Shown here: piece by piece, positions 1 to 7,746 of the stretch
Position numbering within the stretch: the first letter of the stretch is position 1
How the letters are laid out: every line of letters begins with the position of its first letter
Origin: Pseudomonas sp. N40(2020)
GTDB taxonomy: Bacteria > Pseudomonadota > Gammaproteobacteria > Pseudomonadales > Pseudomonadaceae
Assembly: GCF_014472415.1 (NCBI RefSeq)
Contig: NZ_JACSZV010000011.1
Coordinates: 1-64,000, forward strand
Length of the DNA stretch: 64,000 nt
Direction of reading: 5' to 3'
Translations under genes and position numbers: made by a program
The notes under the pieces: generated by a model
The model's input: only the letters and a program-made list of their open reading frames with translations
Told to the model about the DNA's origin: nothing
Databases searched by the model: none

Positions 1-42
1 GTGTCAGACACACCGCGATCGCGAGCAGGCTCACTCCTACAG
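1..42. repeat. REP element (single copy)
   Basis: Carries the REP core TCGCGAGCAGGCTCACTCC followed by TACAGG. The same core, on either strand, recurs at 10858-10952 and 45093-45188. It lies just upstream of cysI and is cut by the window start, so a partner copy could lie outside. Confidence 0.8.
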
Positions 43-76
43 GAATTGCGCACAATCCTGATGAGGTAGCCGCTGC

Positions 77-1750
77 ATGTATCAATACGACGATTACGAC
101 CGCGCACTGGTGTTCGAGCGCGTCGCGCAATTCCGCGATCAGGTCGAGCGCTTCATGGCGGGAGAGTTGAGTGAGGAGGAGTTCCTGCCGCTGCGTCTGC
201 AAAACGGTCTGTACATGCAAAAGCACGCCTACATGCTGCGGGTGGCCATTCCCTATGGCACGCTGAGCGCCGAACAGATGCGCACGCTGGCGAGCATCGC
301 CAGCGACTACGACCGCGGCTACGGCCACTTCACCACGCGGCAAAACATGCAGTTCAACTGGATTGAGCTGAGCGAGGTGCCGGACATCCTCGAACGCCTG
401 GCCCAGGTCAACATGCATGCGATCCAGACCTCCGGCAACTGCGTACGCAACATCACCACTGAAGCGTTTGCCGGGGTCGCGGCGGACGAAATGATCGACC
501 CGCGCCCGCTGGCAGAGATCCTGCGGCAATGGTCGACGATCAACCCTGAATTCCTGTTTCTGCCACGCAAATTCAAGATCGCCATCTGCTCGGCCAAGCA
601 GGATCGGGCGGCGATCATGATGCACGACATCGGCCTCTATCTTTACCCCGGCCGCGATGGGCAAATGCTCCTGCGGGTGATCGTAGGTGGTGGCTTGGGG
701 CGCACGCCGATCCTCGGTTTACAGATTCGCGAAGGTTTGCCGTGGCAGCACTTGCTGTCCTACGTCGAGTCGGTGTTGCGGGTCTACAACCGCCATGGCC
801 GACGCGACAACAAGTACAAGGCGCGGATCAAGATTCTGGTCAAGGCGTTGGGCATCGAGGCGTTCGCCAAGGAAGTCGAAGAGGAATGGCAACACCTCAA
901 GGACGGCCCGGCGCAACTGACCGTCGACGAGTATCAACGGGTTGCCAGTGCTTTTGTTCCACCGACCTATCGCACGCTGGCGGATACCGATCTGGACTTC
1001 GGCACGCACCTGGCCGAGAGCCCGGCGTTCGCCCGTTGGGCAGCGCGTAACGTGCAGCCGCATAAGGTGCAGGGTTACACCAGCGTCGTGCTGTCGACCA
1101 AACCGGGCCTGGCCGCGCCGCCGGGAGATGTCACCGGCTTGCAGATGCTTGCGGTCGCTGACTGGTCGGAGCGTTTCGGTTTCGGCGAGATTCGCATCGC
1201 CCATGAGCAGAACATCGTCCTGCCCGATGTGCCAAAAGCCGATCTGTATGCGCTGTGGCAGTTGGCGTGTGAGCTGACTCTGGGGACGGCCAACGTCGGC
1301 TTGTTGACCGACATCATTGCCTGCCCTGGTGGGGATTTCTGCGCATTGGCCAATGCCAAGTCGATCCCGATCGCCCAGGCGATTCAGGCGCGCTTCGACA
1401 ATCTCGATTACCTGCATGATCTGGGTGACATCAGCCTGAACATCTCCGGCTGCATGAACGCTTGCGGTCATCACCACATTGGCAATATCGGCATCCTTGG
1501 CGTCGACAAGAATGGCAGCGAGTGGTACCAGATCACCCTCGGCGGCGCGCAGGGCAAGCACAGCGCGCTGGGCAAAGTCATCGGCCCGTCCTTCAGCGCC
1601 GCCGAAGTGCCGCAGGTGATCGAGCGGATCATCGGTACCTTCGTGCGCTATCGCGAGAGCGAGGAATTGTTTGTCGATACGTTGACACGTATCGGCCTGG
1701 AGCCGTTCAAGGAGCGGGTCTATCCGAAGGCGCTGGAGGTATCGGCATGA
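77..1750 (+). CDS. cysI: Nitrite/sulfite reductase, hemoprotein subunit
   Basis: 557 aa. Assimilatory sulfite reductase that makes sulfide for cysteine synthesis, cytoplasmic. Two ferredoxin-like half domains are visible. The anion-binding loop is near residues 115-135 (TSGNCVRNITTEAF). The siroheme/4Fe-4S cysteines appear as ACPGGDFC and then GCMNACGHHHIGNIG in the C-terminal third. The length fits the single-subunit CysI type of pseudomonads rather than the enteric CysI/CysJ pair. ATG at 77 follows a GAGG-like RBS. The stop overlaps the next ATG (ATGA), so it is coupled to the DUF934 gene, the usual neighbour of this CysI type. Nitrite reductase is a possible alternative, but the DUF934 partner argues for sulfite. 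Confidence 0.9.
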   Translation: MYQYDDYDRALVFERVAQFRDQVERFMAGELSEEEFLPLRLQNGLYMQKHAYMLRVAIPYGTLSAEQMRTLASIASDYDRGYGHFTTRQNMQFNWIELSEVPDILERLAQVNMHAIQTSGNCVRNITTEAFAGVAADEMIDPRPLAEILRQWSTINPEFLFLPRKFKIAICSAKQDRAAIMMHDIGLYLYPGRDGQMLLRVIVGGGLGRTPILGLQIREGLPWQHLLSYVESVLRVYNRHGRRDNKYKARIKILVKALGIEAFAKEVEEEWQHLKDGPAQLTVDEYQRVASAFVPPTYRTLADTDLDFGTHLAESPAFARWAARNVQPHKVQGYTSVVLSTKPGLAAPPGDVTGLQMLAVADWSERFGFGEIRIAHEQNIVLPDVPKADLYALWQLACELTLGTANVGLLTDIIACPGGDFCALANAKSIPIAQAIQARFDNLDYLHDLGDISLNISGCMNACGHHHIGNIGILGVDKNGSEWYQITLGGAQGKHSALGKVIGPSFSAAEVPQVIERIIGTFVRYRESEELFVDTLTRIGLEPFKERVYPKALEVSA

Positions 1751-2226
1751 ACAATCTGTTGCGACTTGAGCAGGGCGTGGCGCGGATTGAAAGGGATGAT
1801 CCGTGGATGCTGGTGCGTGAGCCGTCGACGCCAAGGCCCGCAGGGTTGTTGATTCTGCCGCTCGCCCATTGGCTGGAATCGCCGTCCACCCACGCGGTGT
1901 GGCTGGGGCCGGACGATGAGGTTGAAAGCCTGATTCCGTGGCTGGCATCGCTGCCGCTGATCGCGCTGGACTTCCCGAGCTTTCGCGACGGCCGTGCCTA
2001 CAGTCAGGCGTACCTGCTGCGCAGCCGTTTCGGTTGGGCAGGGGAGTTGCGCGCGATTGGCGATGTGTTGCGTGATCAACTCAGCCATATGCGCCAATGC
2101 GGCTTCGACAGTTTTGCCGTGCGCGAAGACAAGTCGGCCGAAGATGCACTCAAAGGACTGGCGGGGATGAGCGTGCTGTATGGGCGCTCGGTGATCGAGC
2201 CAAGGCCGTTATTCCGCCGCCGCTAA
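1747..2226 (+). CDS. DUF934 family protein, sulfite-reduction partner
   Basis: 159 aa, beginning MNNLLRLEQGVARIE. The family (PF06073) is annotated as an oxidoreductase probably involved in sulfite reduction and is nearly always found beside cysI. The core shows the conserved run DFPSFRDGRAYSQAYLLR (about residues 75-92) and the C-terminal EPRPLF tail. The start at 1747 is chosen because it forms an ATGA overlap with cysI; the same frame stays open upstream inside cysI, but that part is not coding. No cofactor motif is obvious, so the biochemical role stays inferred from context. Confidence 0.85.
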   Translation: MNNLLRLEQGVARIERDDPWMLVREPSTPRPAGLLILPLAHWLESPSTHAVWLGPDDEVESLIPWLASLPLIALDFPSFRDGRAYSQAYLLRSRFGWAGELRAIGDVLRDQLSHMRQCGFDSFAVREDKSAEDALKGLAGMSVLYGRSVIEPRPLFRRR

Positions 2227-2367
2227 CCCTTTGCCAGTGCAGGGGAAACCCTTAGAGCGCCGACGAATCGGGGATTTTTCCTTGGGTCGATGCTGGCCTT
2301 TTGGTAGAGTCGCCGTCGCCAGCGGGTTTTCGGCTGGCCGATGGAACCGAAGAAGGGAGTCTGATCA

Positions 2368-3342
2368 GTGAGTCCGGGCAAGAAAATCCTGGGCCTCACC
2401 GCGTTGCTTTTGATGCTGACGCTGTGGGCCAGTTACTTTTATGTATTCAAGGAAAACCGCGACGGCCAACTTGGCGGGGCCGGCCAAAGCACTGCGTGGT
2501 GCGGCACTCCGCCGACCAACGAAGCGGCGTTGCTGGGCAAGGATCAACTGACCTTGCGCGTCACCAACAACCTGCGCGGCGAGTTCATGCTCAGCGGTTC
2601 TCTGGTGGTGTCCGAACGCACCTTCAACCGTTATGACCTGAGCCGCAACGAATTGCGCCTGCGTCTGGAACCGTTGCAGTGGTCCTACGGCGTCACGCCA
2701 ATCTTCCTCGAGCAGGTCAAGGTTCAGCCACTGAGCCGCAACCTCTCGGCCACCAACAAAAGTGCCTACGCCGAACTTGAGCCTCGCCCGATCGGCGTTC
2801 AGGGCCAAGTCGCCGAGTTTCCGTTCGACACTTACCGCTACGGCTACAAACCGGTGCTCTATTACCTCAAGGGCAGCGAGCGCATCGACCTGCGTTTCAA
2901 GAACATCACCACGCTGATGGAGATGTCCAACACCTTCACGCCGGTCCAGAAGTACAACCGCGTCGATTACATCAACGAGAAAACCTCGATGATCCGCGAC
3001 GAAGACTACAAGGCCTACGGCCCGCACGAATGCGCGTTCAGCGTCGAGCGCAAGGGGTCGTTCAAGGTCGTCGTGTTGTTGACGCTGCTGGTGCTGTGCC
3101 TGCCGTTGATGCTGGTGTTCTATCGCGAAGAGCCGGGGATCGACTTCCTTGCCACGTTGATGGGCGTTGCGCTGGTCCGGGTGCTGTTGATCGGGCCGGT
3201 GGAGGACTTCCGGCTGTACAACATCGACTTCCTGTTTGGTGCGGCGATTTTGTTGGTTGGGACGGTGTCGTTGTACAAGGCAATGCGCGCCAATACCCGG
3301 CGCGAGATAAAGCTTCGTAGTGGCGAGACGTCTTCCTGGTAA
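2368..3342 (+). CDS. Inner-membrane protein, possible DUF4436 type
   Basis: 324 aa, GTG start preceded by GGGAG at about 9 nt. An N-terminal membrane segment (about residues 5-27) is followed by a roughly 190-residue soluble region with several beta-type stretches and the motif FPFDTYRYGYKP (about 150-161). Three hydrophobic C-terminal helices follow (about 232-252, 258-275, 285-302). This layout, with an extracytoplasmic beta domain carrying an FPFD-Y motif between an N-terminal anchor and C-terminal helices, resembles the DUF4436 family, but I am not certain. Function is unknown. It stands alone and ends just before an inverted repeat that may end its transcript. Confidence 0.7.
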   Translation: MSPGKKILGLTALLLMLTLWASYFYVFKENRDGQLGGAGQSTAWCGTPPTNEAALLGKDQLTLRVTNNLRGEFMLSGSLVVSERTFNRYDLSRNELRLRLEPLQWSYGVTPIFLEQVKVQPLSRNLSATNKSAYAELEPRPIGVQGQVAEFPFDTYRYGYKPVLYYLKGSERIDLRFKNITTLMEMSNTFTPVQKYNRVDYINEKTSMIRDEDYKAYGPHECAFSVERKGSFKVVVLLTLLVLCLPLMLVFYREEPGIDFLATLMGVALVRVLLIGPVEDFRLYNIDFLFGAAILLVGTVSLYKAMRANTRREIKLRSGETSSW

Positions 3343-3350
3343 ACCACTTA

Positions 3351-3437
3351 CCCTGTAAGAGCTGCCGTAGGCTGCGATCTTTTGATCTTGGTCTTTGCAA
3401 TCAAAAGATCGCAGCCTGCGGCAGCTCCTGCACGGGG
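3351..3437. repeat. Inverted repeat, GCTGCGATCTTTTGATC family
   Basis: Left arm GAGCTGCCGTAGGCTGCGAT and right arm ATCGCAGCCTGCGGCAGCTC form a long hairpin. This is the first of six paired copies in the window. It sits directly after the stop of the membrane-protein gene, as expected for a 3'-end stabiliser or terminator-like element. Confidence 0.85.
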
Positions 3438-3653
3438 CACCGCAGGTAGCGGAGCAGGAATTATTTCAACGCCGGATCGCCCCCCAGTCATCCTCTTCCT
3501 CCCCCGTAACAGCACCTGCGCCTTCGGCCGTTGTGATGCGCCGCCCAGCCTTGGGTGAAGATTATGTTTTGCCATCGCAAATGCTCAGGTTTTAGCTATA
3601 CCTGTAACTCCCCCCTACGCAATAAACCCAGGCCTTCTGACAGGAGTTACAGC

Positions 3654-4325
3654 ATGAAGCCAGCAGTAATGATGGGCACACTGTGCATTGCCACTCTCGC
3701 ACTGGTGGGTTGTTCCAGCAAAACCGTTGCTCCCGATGAGTATTCCGGGTTTCTCAAGGACTACAGCCAACTCAAGGAGGCCAAGTCACCCTCCGGTGCT
3801 GAGGTAATGCGTTGGATCGACCCCAAAGCCGACATCAATAAATTCACCAGCGTCTATGTCGAACCGACCCAGCTCTATCCACAGCCGCAACCGACCACAA
3901 AGATTCCACAGCAGACTCTCAACGGCATCACCAGCTACTACGATAAGGCACTCAAACGTGAAATCGGCAAGTCCTTGCCATTGGCCAACGGGCCAGGCCC
4001 TGGTGTGATGGTGGTGCGTGCGGCGATCACCGCCGTCAGCAGCAAGACCGAAGGCCTCAAACCCTATGAAGTGATCCCTGTTGCGCTGCTGGCTGCGGCT
4101 GTCAGCACAGCCAGCGGCATTCGTGATCAGGAAACCACCCTGGCCACCGAGGCGGTGTTCCTTGATGGCGGCAACAACAAAGTGGTTGCTCAGGTAGTAC
4201 GCAAAGGCACCGGCAAGCCGCTGGCAAACGAATCGCAGGTGATGAAGGCTGATGACGTGAAAAACGTGATCGATGGCTGGGCGTCGGATCTGAACCAGTC
4301 TTATCTCAAGCTCAAGTCCAAATAA
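3654..4325 (+). CDS. DUF3313 family lipoprotein
   Basis: 223 aa. ATG at 3654 follows a clear CAGGAG RBS. Signal peptide MKPAVMMGTLCIATLALVGC ends at lipobox Cys20 (LVGC-SS), so it should be lipidated and sent to the outer membrane. The mature part has the DUF3313 pattern: an EYSGFLKDYSQL start, a Y-V-P beta strand, and a late glycine/alanine segment (VALLAAAVSTASG, residues about 145-157) followed by the E-A-VFLDGGNNKVVAQVVRKG strand pair. The same frame is open upstream to 3555, but the lipobox and RBS fix the start. The cellular role of this family is not known. It is monocistronic with a hairpin just downstream. Confidence 0.85.
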   Translation: MKPAVMMGTLCIATLALVGCSSKTVAPDEYSGFLKDYSQLKEAKSPSGAEVMRWIDPKADINKFTSVYVEPTQLYPQPQPTTKIPQQTLNGITSYYDKALKREIGKSLPLANGPGPGVMVVRAAITAVSSKTEGLKPYEVIPVALLAAAVSTASGIRDQETTLATEAVFLDGGNNKVVAQVVRKGTGKPLANESQVMKADDVKNVIDGWASDLNQSYLKLKSK

Positions 4326-4342
4326 GCCAATGCTGCAGGCGT

Positions 4343-4365
4343 TGCCTCAGGCGTGATCTGAGGCA
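4343..4365 (+). terminator. Hairpin after lipoprotein gene
   Basis: Perfect 8-bp stem TGCCTCAG/CTGAGGCA with a 7-nt loop, 17 nt past the stop. It has no U-run, so it may be a weak or factor-assisted terminator. Confidence 0.4.
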
Positions 4366-4391
4366 GCGCCTAAGGGCTTGGGATCCGAGAC

Positions 4392-4481
4392 TCAAGTTCC
4401 GACACCACAGCTGACAAACGCAATCCCCGGCACAAGTGCCGCCGCCAACAGCCATGCATGCATTCTCATTTTCTTCGCCAT
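4392..4481 (-). CDS. Possible 29-aa secreted or lipoprotein-like peptide
   Basis: Short minus-strand frame of 29 codons. It reads as a basic N terminus (MAKKMRMH), a hydrophobic core (AWLLAAALVPGIAF) and VSC near the end, so it looks like a signal peptide with a lipobox-like cysteine and almost no mature part. The upstream RBS is weak (AGAG about 12 nt before the ATG). It could equally be chance or a relic of a lost lipoprotein gene. No family is recognised. Confidence 0.25.
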   Translation of the reverse strand: MAKKMRMHAWLLAAALVPGIAFVSCGVGT

Positions 4482-4639
4482 GACGTCACGATTCTCTGGT
4501 GTGCATTGTCGATGCCGGCACGCCTGTGCCGCTATTAAGTAATCCTGCTTTTACCAAGCCTTCAGGACACCTCCGATTGAAGCTAGCAGCTAATCGGGGC
4601 TTGGCCAGCGCAGGGCGGGTGGGGCTGTAGATATTTACA

Positions 4640-4659
4640 CCCTGTCAGGTTTGACAGTT
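4640..4659 (+). promoter_or_regulatory. lux/las-box-like dyad upstream of csp
   Basis: CCCTGTCAGGTTTGACAGTT keeps the CTG-N10-CAG core of LuxR-type operators. Its outer dyad is CTGTCA-GGTT-TGACAG. It lies 85 nt before the cold-shock ATG and is very close to the perfect box at 38871-38890. LuxR-family binding is inferred from pattern only. Confidence 0.45.
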
Positions 4660-4744
4660 GTTGGAATGGGAGGTTGGTTGTTTGATTGTTGGGCGACGCG
4701 CAAGTTGTTTGGCTTGTGCGCAGACCAGCAACGGGAAGGCAAAT

Positions 4745-4948
4745 ATGGCAACGGGAACGGTGAAGTGGTTTAACGATTCAAAGGGGTTTGGCTTTATCAC
4801 GCCGGATGACGGCGGGAAGGATCTTTTTGCGCATTTCTCTGCGATTCAAAGTGCAGGGTTCAAATCGCTTCAAGAGGGTCAAAAAGTTTCGTTCGAGGTA
4901 ACGCAAGGCCCCAAAGGCAAACAAGCTGAAAACATACAGCTCATCTGA
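4745..4948 (+). CDS. Cold-shock protein, CspA family
   Basis: 67 aa, one OB-fold cold-shock domain covering the whole protein. RNA-binding motifs RNP1 (KGFGFI, residues 16-21) and RNP2 (LFAHF, near 31-35) are present, with the family start [10 protein letters not shown]. Such proteins melt RNA secondary structure in the cytoplasm at low temperature or in stationary phase. ATG at 4745 follows GGGAAGG; the frame is open further upstream but the domain starts here. The usual I/VFVHF of RNP2 is LFAHF, as in several Pseudomonas paralogs. A lux-box-like dyad lies 85 nt upstream. Confidence 0.95.
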   Translation: MATGTVKWFNDSKGFGFITPDDGGKDLFAHFSAIQSAGFKSLQEGQKVSFEVTQGPKGKQAENIQLI

Positions 4949-4963
4949 ACAGCAACTTTTTTT

Positions 4964-5053
4964 GGAGCTGCCGCGGGCTGCGATCTTTTGATCTTGATTT
5001 TTAGAAGCAAAATCAAAAGATCGCAGCCTCGTTTCACTCGACAGCTCCTACAG
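4964..5053. repeat. Inverted repeat, GCTGCGATC family, mixed arms
   Basis: Left arm GAGCTGCCGCGGGCTGCGAT. The right arm is the variant CAGCCTCGTTTCACTCGACA followed by GCTCCTAC. It sits between the convergent csp and YCII genes, where it could end both transcripts. Confidence 0.8.
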
Positions 5054-5074
5054 TTGAGCGCGTTGCGGGGGCGG

Positions 5075-5500
5075 TCAGGGCTTCTTCGCCTGATCGCGAA
5101 TGCGTTCCTCCTGCTCCCGCAGTTCCGGAGTGAATTCGGCGCCGAAATCCTCGGCGGAGAATATCTGGCGAATCTCGATATCAGAGTCGGTGCCCGGCAT
5201 CGGGTTGGGGCAACGCTTGACCCATTCGATGGCTTCTTCTTTCGACTTCACGTCCCAGATCCAGTAACCGGCCACCAGCTCTTTGGTTTCGATGAAGGGG
5301 CCGTCGATTACTGTGCGTTTATCACCCGAGAATTGCACGCGGGCGCCTTTGCTGCTCGGGTGCAGGCCGTCGGCCGCGACCAGGATGCCGGCCCTGGCCA
5401 GTTCTTCGTTGAAATTGCCCATGGCGGTAAGCAGTTCTTCGCTGGGCATGATGCCGGCCTCGGAATCGGCGCTGGCTTTTACGAGGATCATGAATCGCAT
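5075..5500 (-). CDS. YCII/DGPF domain protein
   Basis: 141 aa, starting MRFMILVKASADSEAG. The family motif VIDGPFIETKELVAGYWI lies at about residues 65-82, followed by the SKEEAIEWVKRCP helix, typical of PF03795. These small ferredoxin-like-fold proteins are of uncertain function, and many sit beside ECF sigma factors; no sigma gene is next to this one. ATG at 5500 has GGAG upstream. An open extension to 5656 lacks family similarity and is left out. It is monocistronic and convergent with csp. Confidence 0.85.
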   Translation of the reverse strand: MRFMILVKASADSEAGIMPSEELLTAMGNFNEELARAGILVAADGLHPSSKGARVQFSGDKRTVIDGPFIETKELVAGYWIWDVKSKEEAIEWVKRCPNPMPGTDSDIEIRQIFSAEDFGAEFTPELREQEERIRDQAKKP

Positions 5501-5674
5501 GGTGTTAACTCCGTGGAGTGTGGGGGATTCACTGCTTAGTCGAATGGGCACATCACGAATCGACAGGGACTTTGAATAAATGATGCAGACCCGAAGTCCG
5601 CGAAGATCCCACAGGACTTGCAGTTGTATGCAGTTTTGCGTTTCGGTACATGACAATTTCGGTCAAAGCATAGG

Positions 5675-5688
5675 TTGTCGAACAATTT
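5675..5688 (+). promoter_or_regulatory. Palindrome TTGTCGAACAA upstream of tpx
   Basis: TTGTCGAACAATTT contains the near-palindrome TTGT-CGA-ACAA, 60 nt before the tpx ATG. The identical 14-mer occurs upstream of glgA (54161-54174, minus strand). It has the look of a GntR-type operator (TTGT-N3-ACAA). No regulator can be assigned. Confidence 0.3.
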
Positions 5689-5747
5689 CGTGGTTAACTT
5701 CGGCCCTTGCGTGATTTTCTAAAACAACGTTCAGAAGGACTCAAGTC

Positions 5748-6248
5748 ATGGCTCAAGTCACCCTTAAAGGCAATCCGGTTCAAGTCAACGGCCAGTTGCC
5801 ACAAGCCGGTTCCAAGGCGCCAGCCTTTTCTCTGGTTGCCGGCAATCTGTCCGACGTCACCCTGAAAGACTTTGCCGGCAAGCGCAAAGTGCTGAACATC
5901 TTCCCAAGCGTCGACACCCCGACCTGCGCCACTTCCGTGCGCAAGTTCAACGCTCAGGCCAACGACATCAGCAACACCGTGGTGTTGTGCATTTCGGCTG
6001 ACCTGCCGTTCGCTCAGGCGCGTTTCTGCGGCGCTGAAGGTCTGGACAACGTACAGAACCTGTCGACCCTGCGCGGTGCCGAGTTCATCGAGAATTACGG
6101 TGTGGCCATTGCTGACGGCCCGCTGAAAGGCCTGACCGCCCGTGCCGTTGTGGTGCTGGACGAAAACGACAACGTCCTGCACAGCGAATTGGTCAAGGAA
6201 ATCGCTGAAGAGCCTGATTACGAAGCGGCACTTGCCGTCTTGAAGTAA
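5748..6248 (+). CDS. tpx: Thiol peroxidase (atypical 2-Cys peroxiredoxin)
   Basis: 166 aa, the normal Tpx length. It reduces hydrogen peroxide and alkyl hydroperoxides using thioredoxin. The peroxidatic Cys60 is in VDTPTCATS with the family Thr and Ser around it, and the resolving Cys94 is in ARFCGAEG. The pair matches E. coli Tpx Cys61/Cys95. The start [15 protein letters not shown] is the family start; the RBS is GAAGGA about 9 nt upstream. A strong intrinsic terminator follows, so it is monocistronic. A palindrome lies in the promoter region. Confidence 0.97.
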   Translation: MAQVTLKGNPVQVNGQLPQAGSKAPAFSLVAGNLSDVTLKDFAGKRKVLNIFPSVDTPTCATSVRKFNAQANDISNTVVLCISADLPFAQARFCGAEGLDNVQNLSTLRGAEFIENYGVAIADGPLKGLTARAVVVLDENDNVLHSELVKEIAEEPDYEAALAVLK

Positions 6249-6278
6249 GTGTTCTGAAACAAGCGCTTTACAATTGTT

Positions 6279-6308
6279 AACGGCCTGGCCCTGTCCAGGC
6301 CGTTTTCA
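6279..6308 (+). terminator. Intrinsic terminator of tpx
   Basis: 10-bp stem AACGGCCTGG/CCAGGCCGTT, 6-nt loop, then TTCATTT. It lies about 30 nt past the stop. Confidence 0.85.
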
Positions 6309-6438
6309 TTTGTGTATCAGTGTTTTGCCTCACACACCTTGAAACGTAAGTTGAAGGTAAATAGCCGGTAAAGCTGCTTTGCTTAATCCCCATCAGTGCT
6401 TATCGTTCAGCCTCCCGTAAAAGAAGCCCACGCGCCCA

Positions 6439-7746
6439 ATGGTTAATCACTCCATGCAATCGTCCCCACGCAACTCCCGTCGCTGGCTGATCAGCCTGCT
6501 TGTCTTGTTGGTTATCGCCGTTCTGTGCTGGAAGTTCTGGCCTGCCGGTTCAACCCAGAAAGAGGGCGCCGACAAGGCAGCGGCCGGACATGCCGGGCGT
6601 TCGGGGATGATGCGACCGGGCTTCGGTGGCGGCACCGGGCCGATTCCGGTGCGGGTGGCGCCGGCCGTCACGGGCGACTTCCCGCTGTATTACAAGGCGC
6701 TGGGCACCGTGACCGCACTCAACACCATCAACGTGCGCAGCCGGGTGGGTGGTGAGCTGGTCAAGATCAATTTCGAAGAGGGGCAGATGGTCAAGGCTGG
6801 CGACTTGCTGGCAGAGATCGATCCGCGCCCGTACCAGAACGCCTTGCTTCAAGCTGAAGGCACGTTGTTGCAGAATCAGGCGCAACTGAAAAACGCACAG
6901 GTCGATGTCGAGCGTTATCGCGGGTTGTACAAGGAAGACAGCATCGCCAAACAGACCCTGGACACCGCCGAAGCGCTGGTCGGCCAATATCTGGGCACGG
7001 TCAAGACCAATCAGGCGGCGGTCAACGACGCCAAGCTCAATCTCGAATTCACCAGGATCCGCGCGCCGATTGCCGGTCGCGTCGGTCTGCGTCAGGTCGA
7101 CGTGGGCAACCTTGTAACGGCCAATGACACCACGTTCATCGCGGTGATCACCCAGACCCAGCCGATCAGCGTTGCATTTACCCTGCCGGAAAACAGCCTC
7201 GAAACCGTGCTCGCCCGCTATCGCAGCGGCGCCAAACTGCCGGCCGAAGCCTGGGATCGTGGCGACAGCAAACTGCAAGCGACCGGTGTGCTGCAAAGTC
7301 TCGACAACCAGATCGATGTGGCCACCGGCACATTGAAATTCAAGGCGCGTTACGAAAACCGCGATCAGTCGCTGTTCCCCAATCAGTTCGTCAACGTACA
7401 CCTGCTGGCCGACACCCTCAAAGGCGTGGTGCTGGCACCGTCCGCCGCCATTCAGTTCGGCACCAACGGCACTTTTGTCTACGCGCTTGAAGGCGACAAG
7501 AAAGTCACCATCCGCCCGTTGAAGATCGGCGCCAGTGACGGCGAGAACACTGTAATCACCGAGGGCTTGGCCGCCGGCGATCGCGTAGTGCTGGAAGGCA
7601 CCGACCGCCTCAAAGAAGGCAGCGAAGTGGAAGTGGTCAACGACAGCAACCAGGTGCCAACCACGCCGACCGAACACCTGCAAGGCAAGTCCGCCGCCAC
7701 CCCGACTGACGCCGCTGTCACCGACAAGGCCAAGAAGGGCGCATGA
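6439..7746 (+). CDS. muxA: RND efflux periplasmic adaptor MuxA (MdtA-like)
   Basis: 435 aa. Membrane-fusion protein linking the MuxB/MuxC pumps to OpmB. It has an N-terminal signal/anchor (about residues 13-33), a lipoyl-like half domain with [13 protein letters not shown] near 98-110, an alpha-hairpin (about 130-205), the second lipoyl half ([21 protein letters not shown], about 210-230), a beta-barrel and a membrane-proximal domain, then a polar tail. ATG 6439 is used; ATG 6454 (MQSSPRN) is also possible since neither has a strong RBS. The stop overlaps muxB in ATGA. The two-pump arrangement identifies it as the mux system rather than mexAB. Confidence 0.9.
   Translation: MVNHSMQSSPRNSRRWLISLLVLLVIAVLCWKFWPAGSTQKEGADKAAAGHAGRSGMMRPGFGGGTGPIPVRVAPAVTGDFPLYYKALGTVTALNTINVRSRVGGELVKINFEEGQMVKAGDLLAEIDPRPYQNALLQAEGTLLQNQAQLKNAQVDVERYRGLYKEDSIAKQTLDTAEALVGQYLGTVKTNQAAVNDAKLNLEFTRIRAPIAGRVGLRQVDVGNLVTANDTTFIAVITQTQPISVAFTLPENSLETVLARYRSGAKLPAEAWDRGDSKLQATGVLQSLDNQIDVATGTLKFKARYENRDQSLFPNQFVNVHLLADTLKGVVLAPSAAIQFGTNGTFVYALEGDKKVTIRPLKIGASDGENTVITEGLAAGDRVVLEGTDRLKEGSEVEVVNDSNQVPTTPTEHLQGKSAATPTDAAVTDKAKKGA

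Larger units (their letters stand above)
4326..4744. other. 419-bp intergenic region before the cold-shock gene
   Basis: Contains a hairpin after the lipoprotein gene, a doubtful 29-codon minus-strand frame (4392-4481), a lux-box-like dyad (4640-4659) and the leader of the cold-shock gene. Nothing else was recognised. A long leader is usual for csp genes, whose mRNA 5' ends act in temperature control. Confidence 0.5.
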
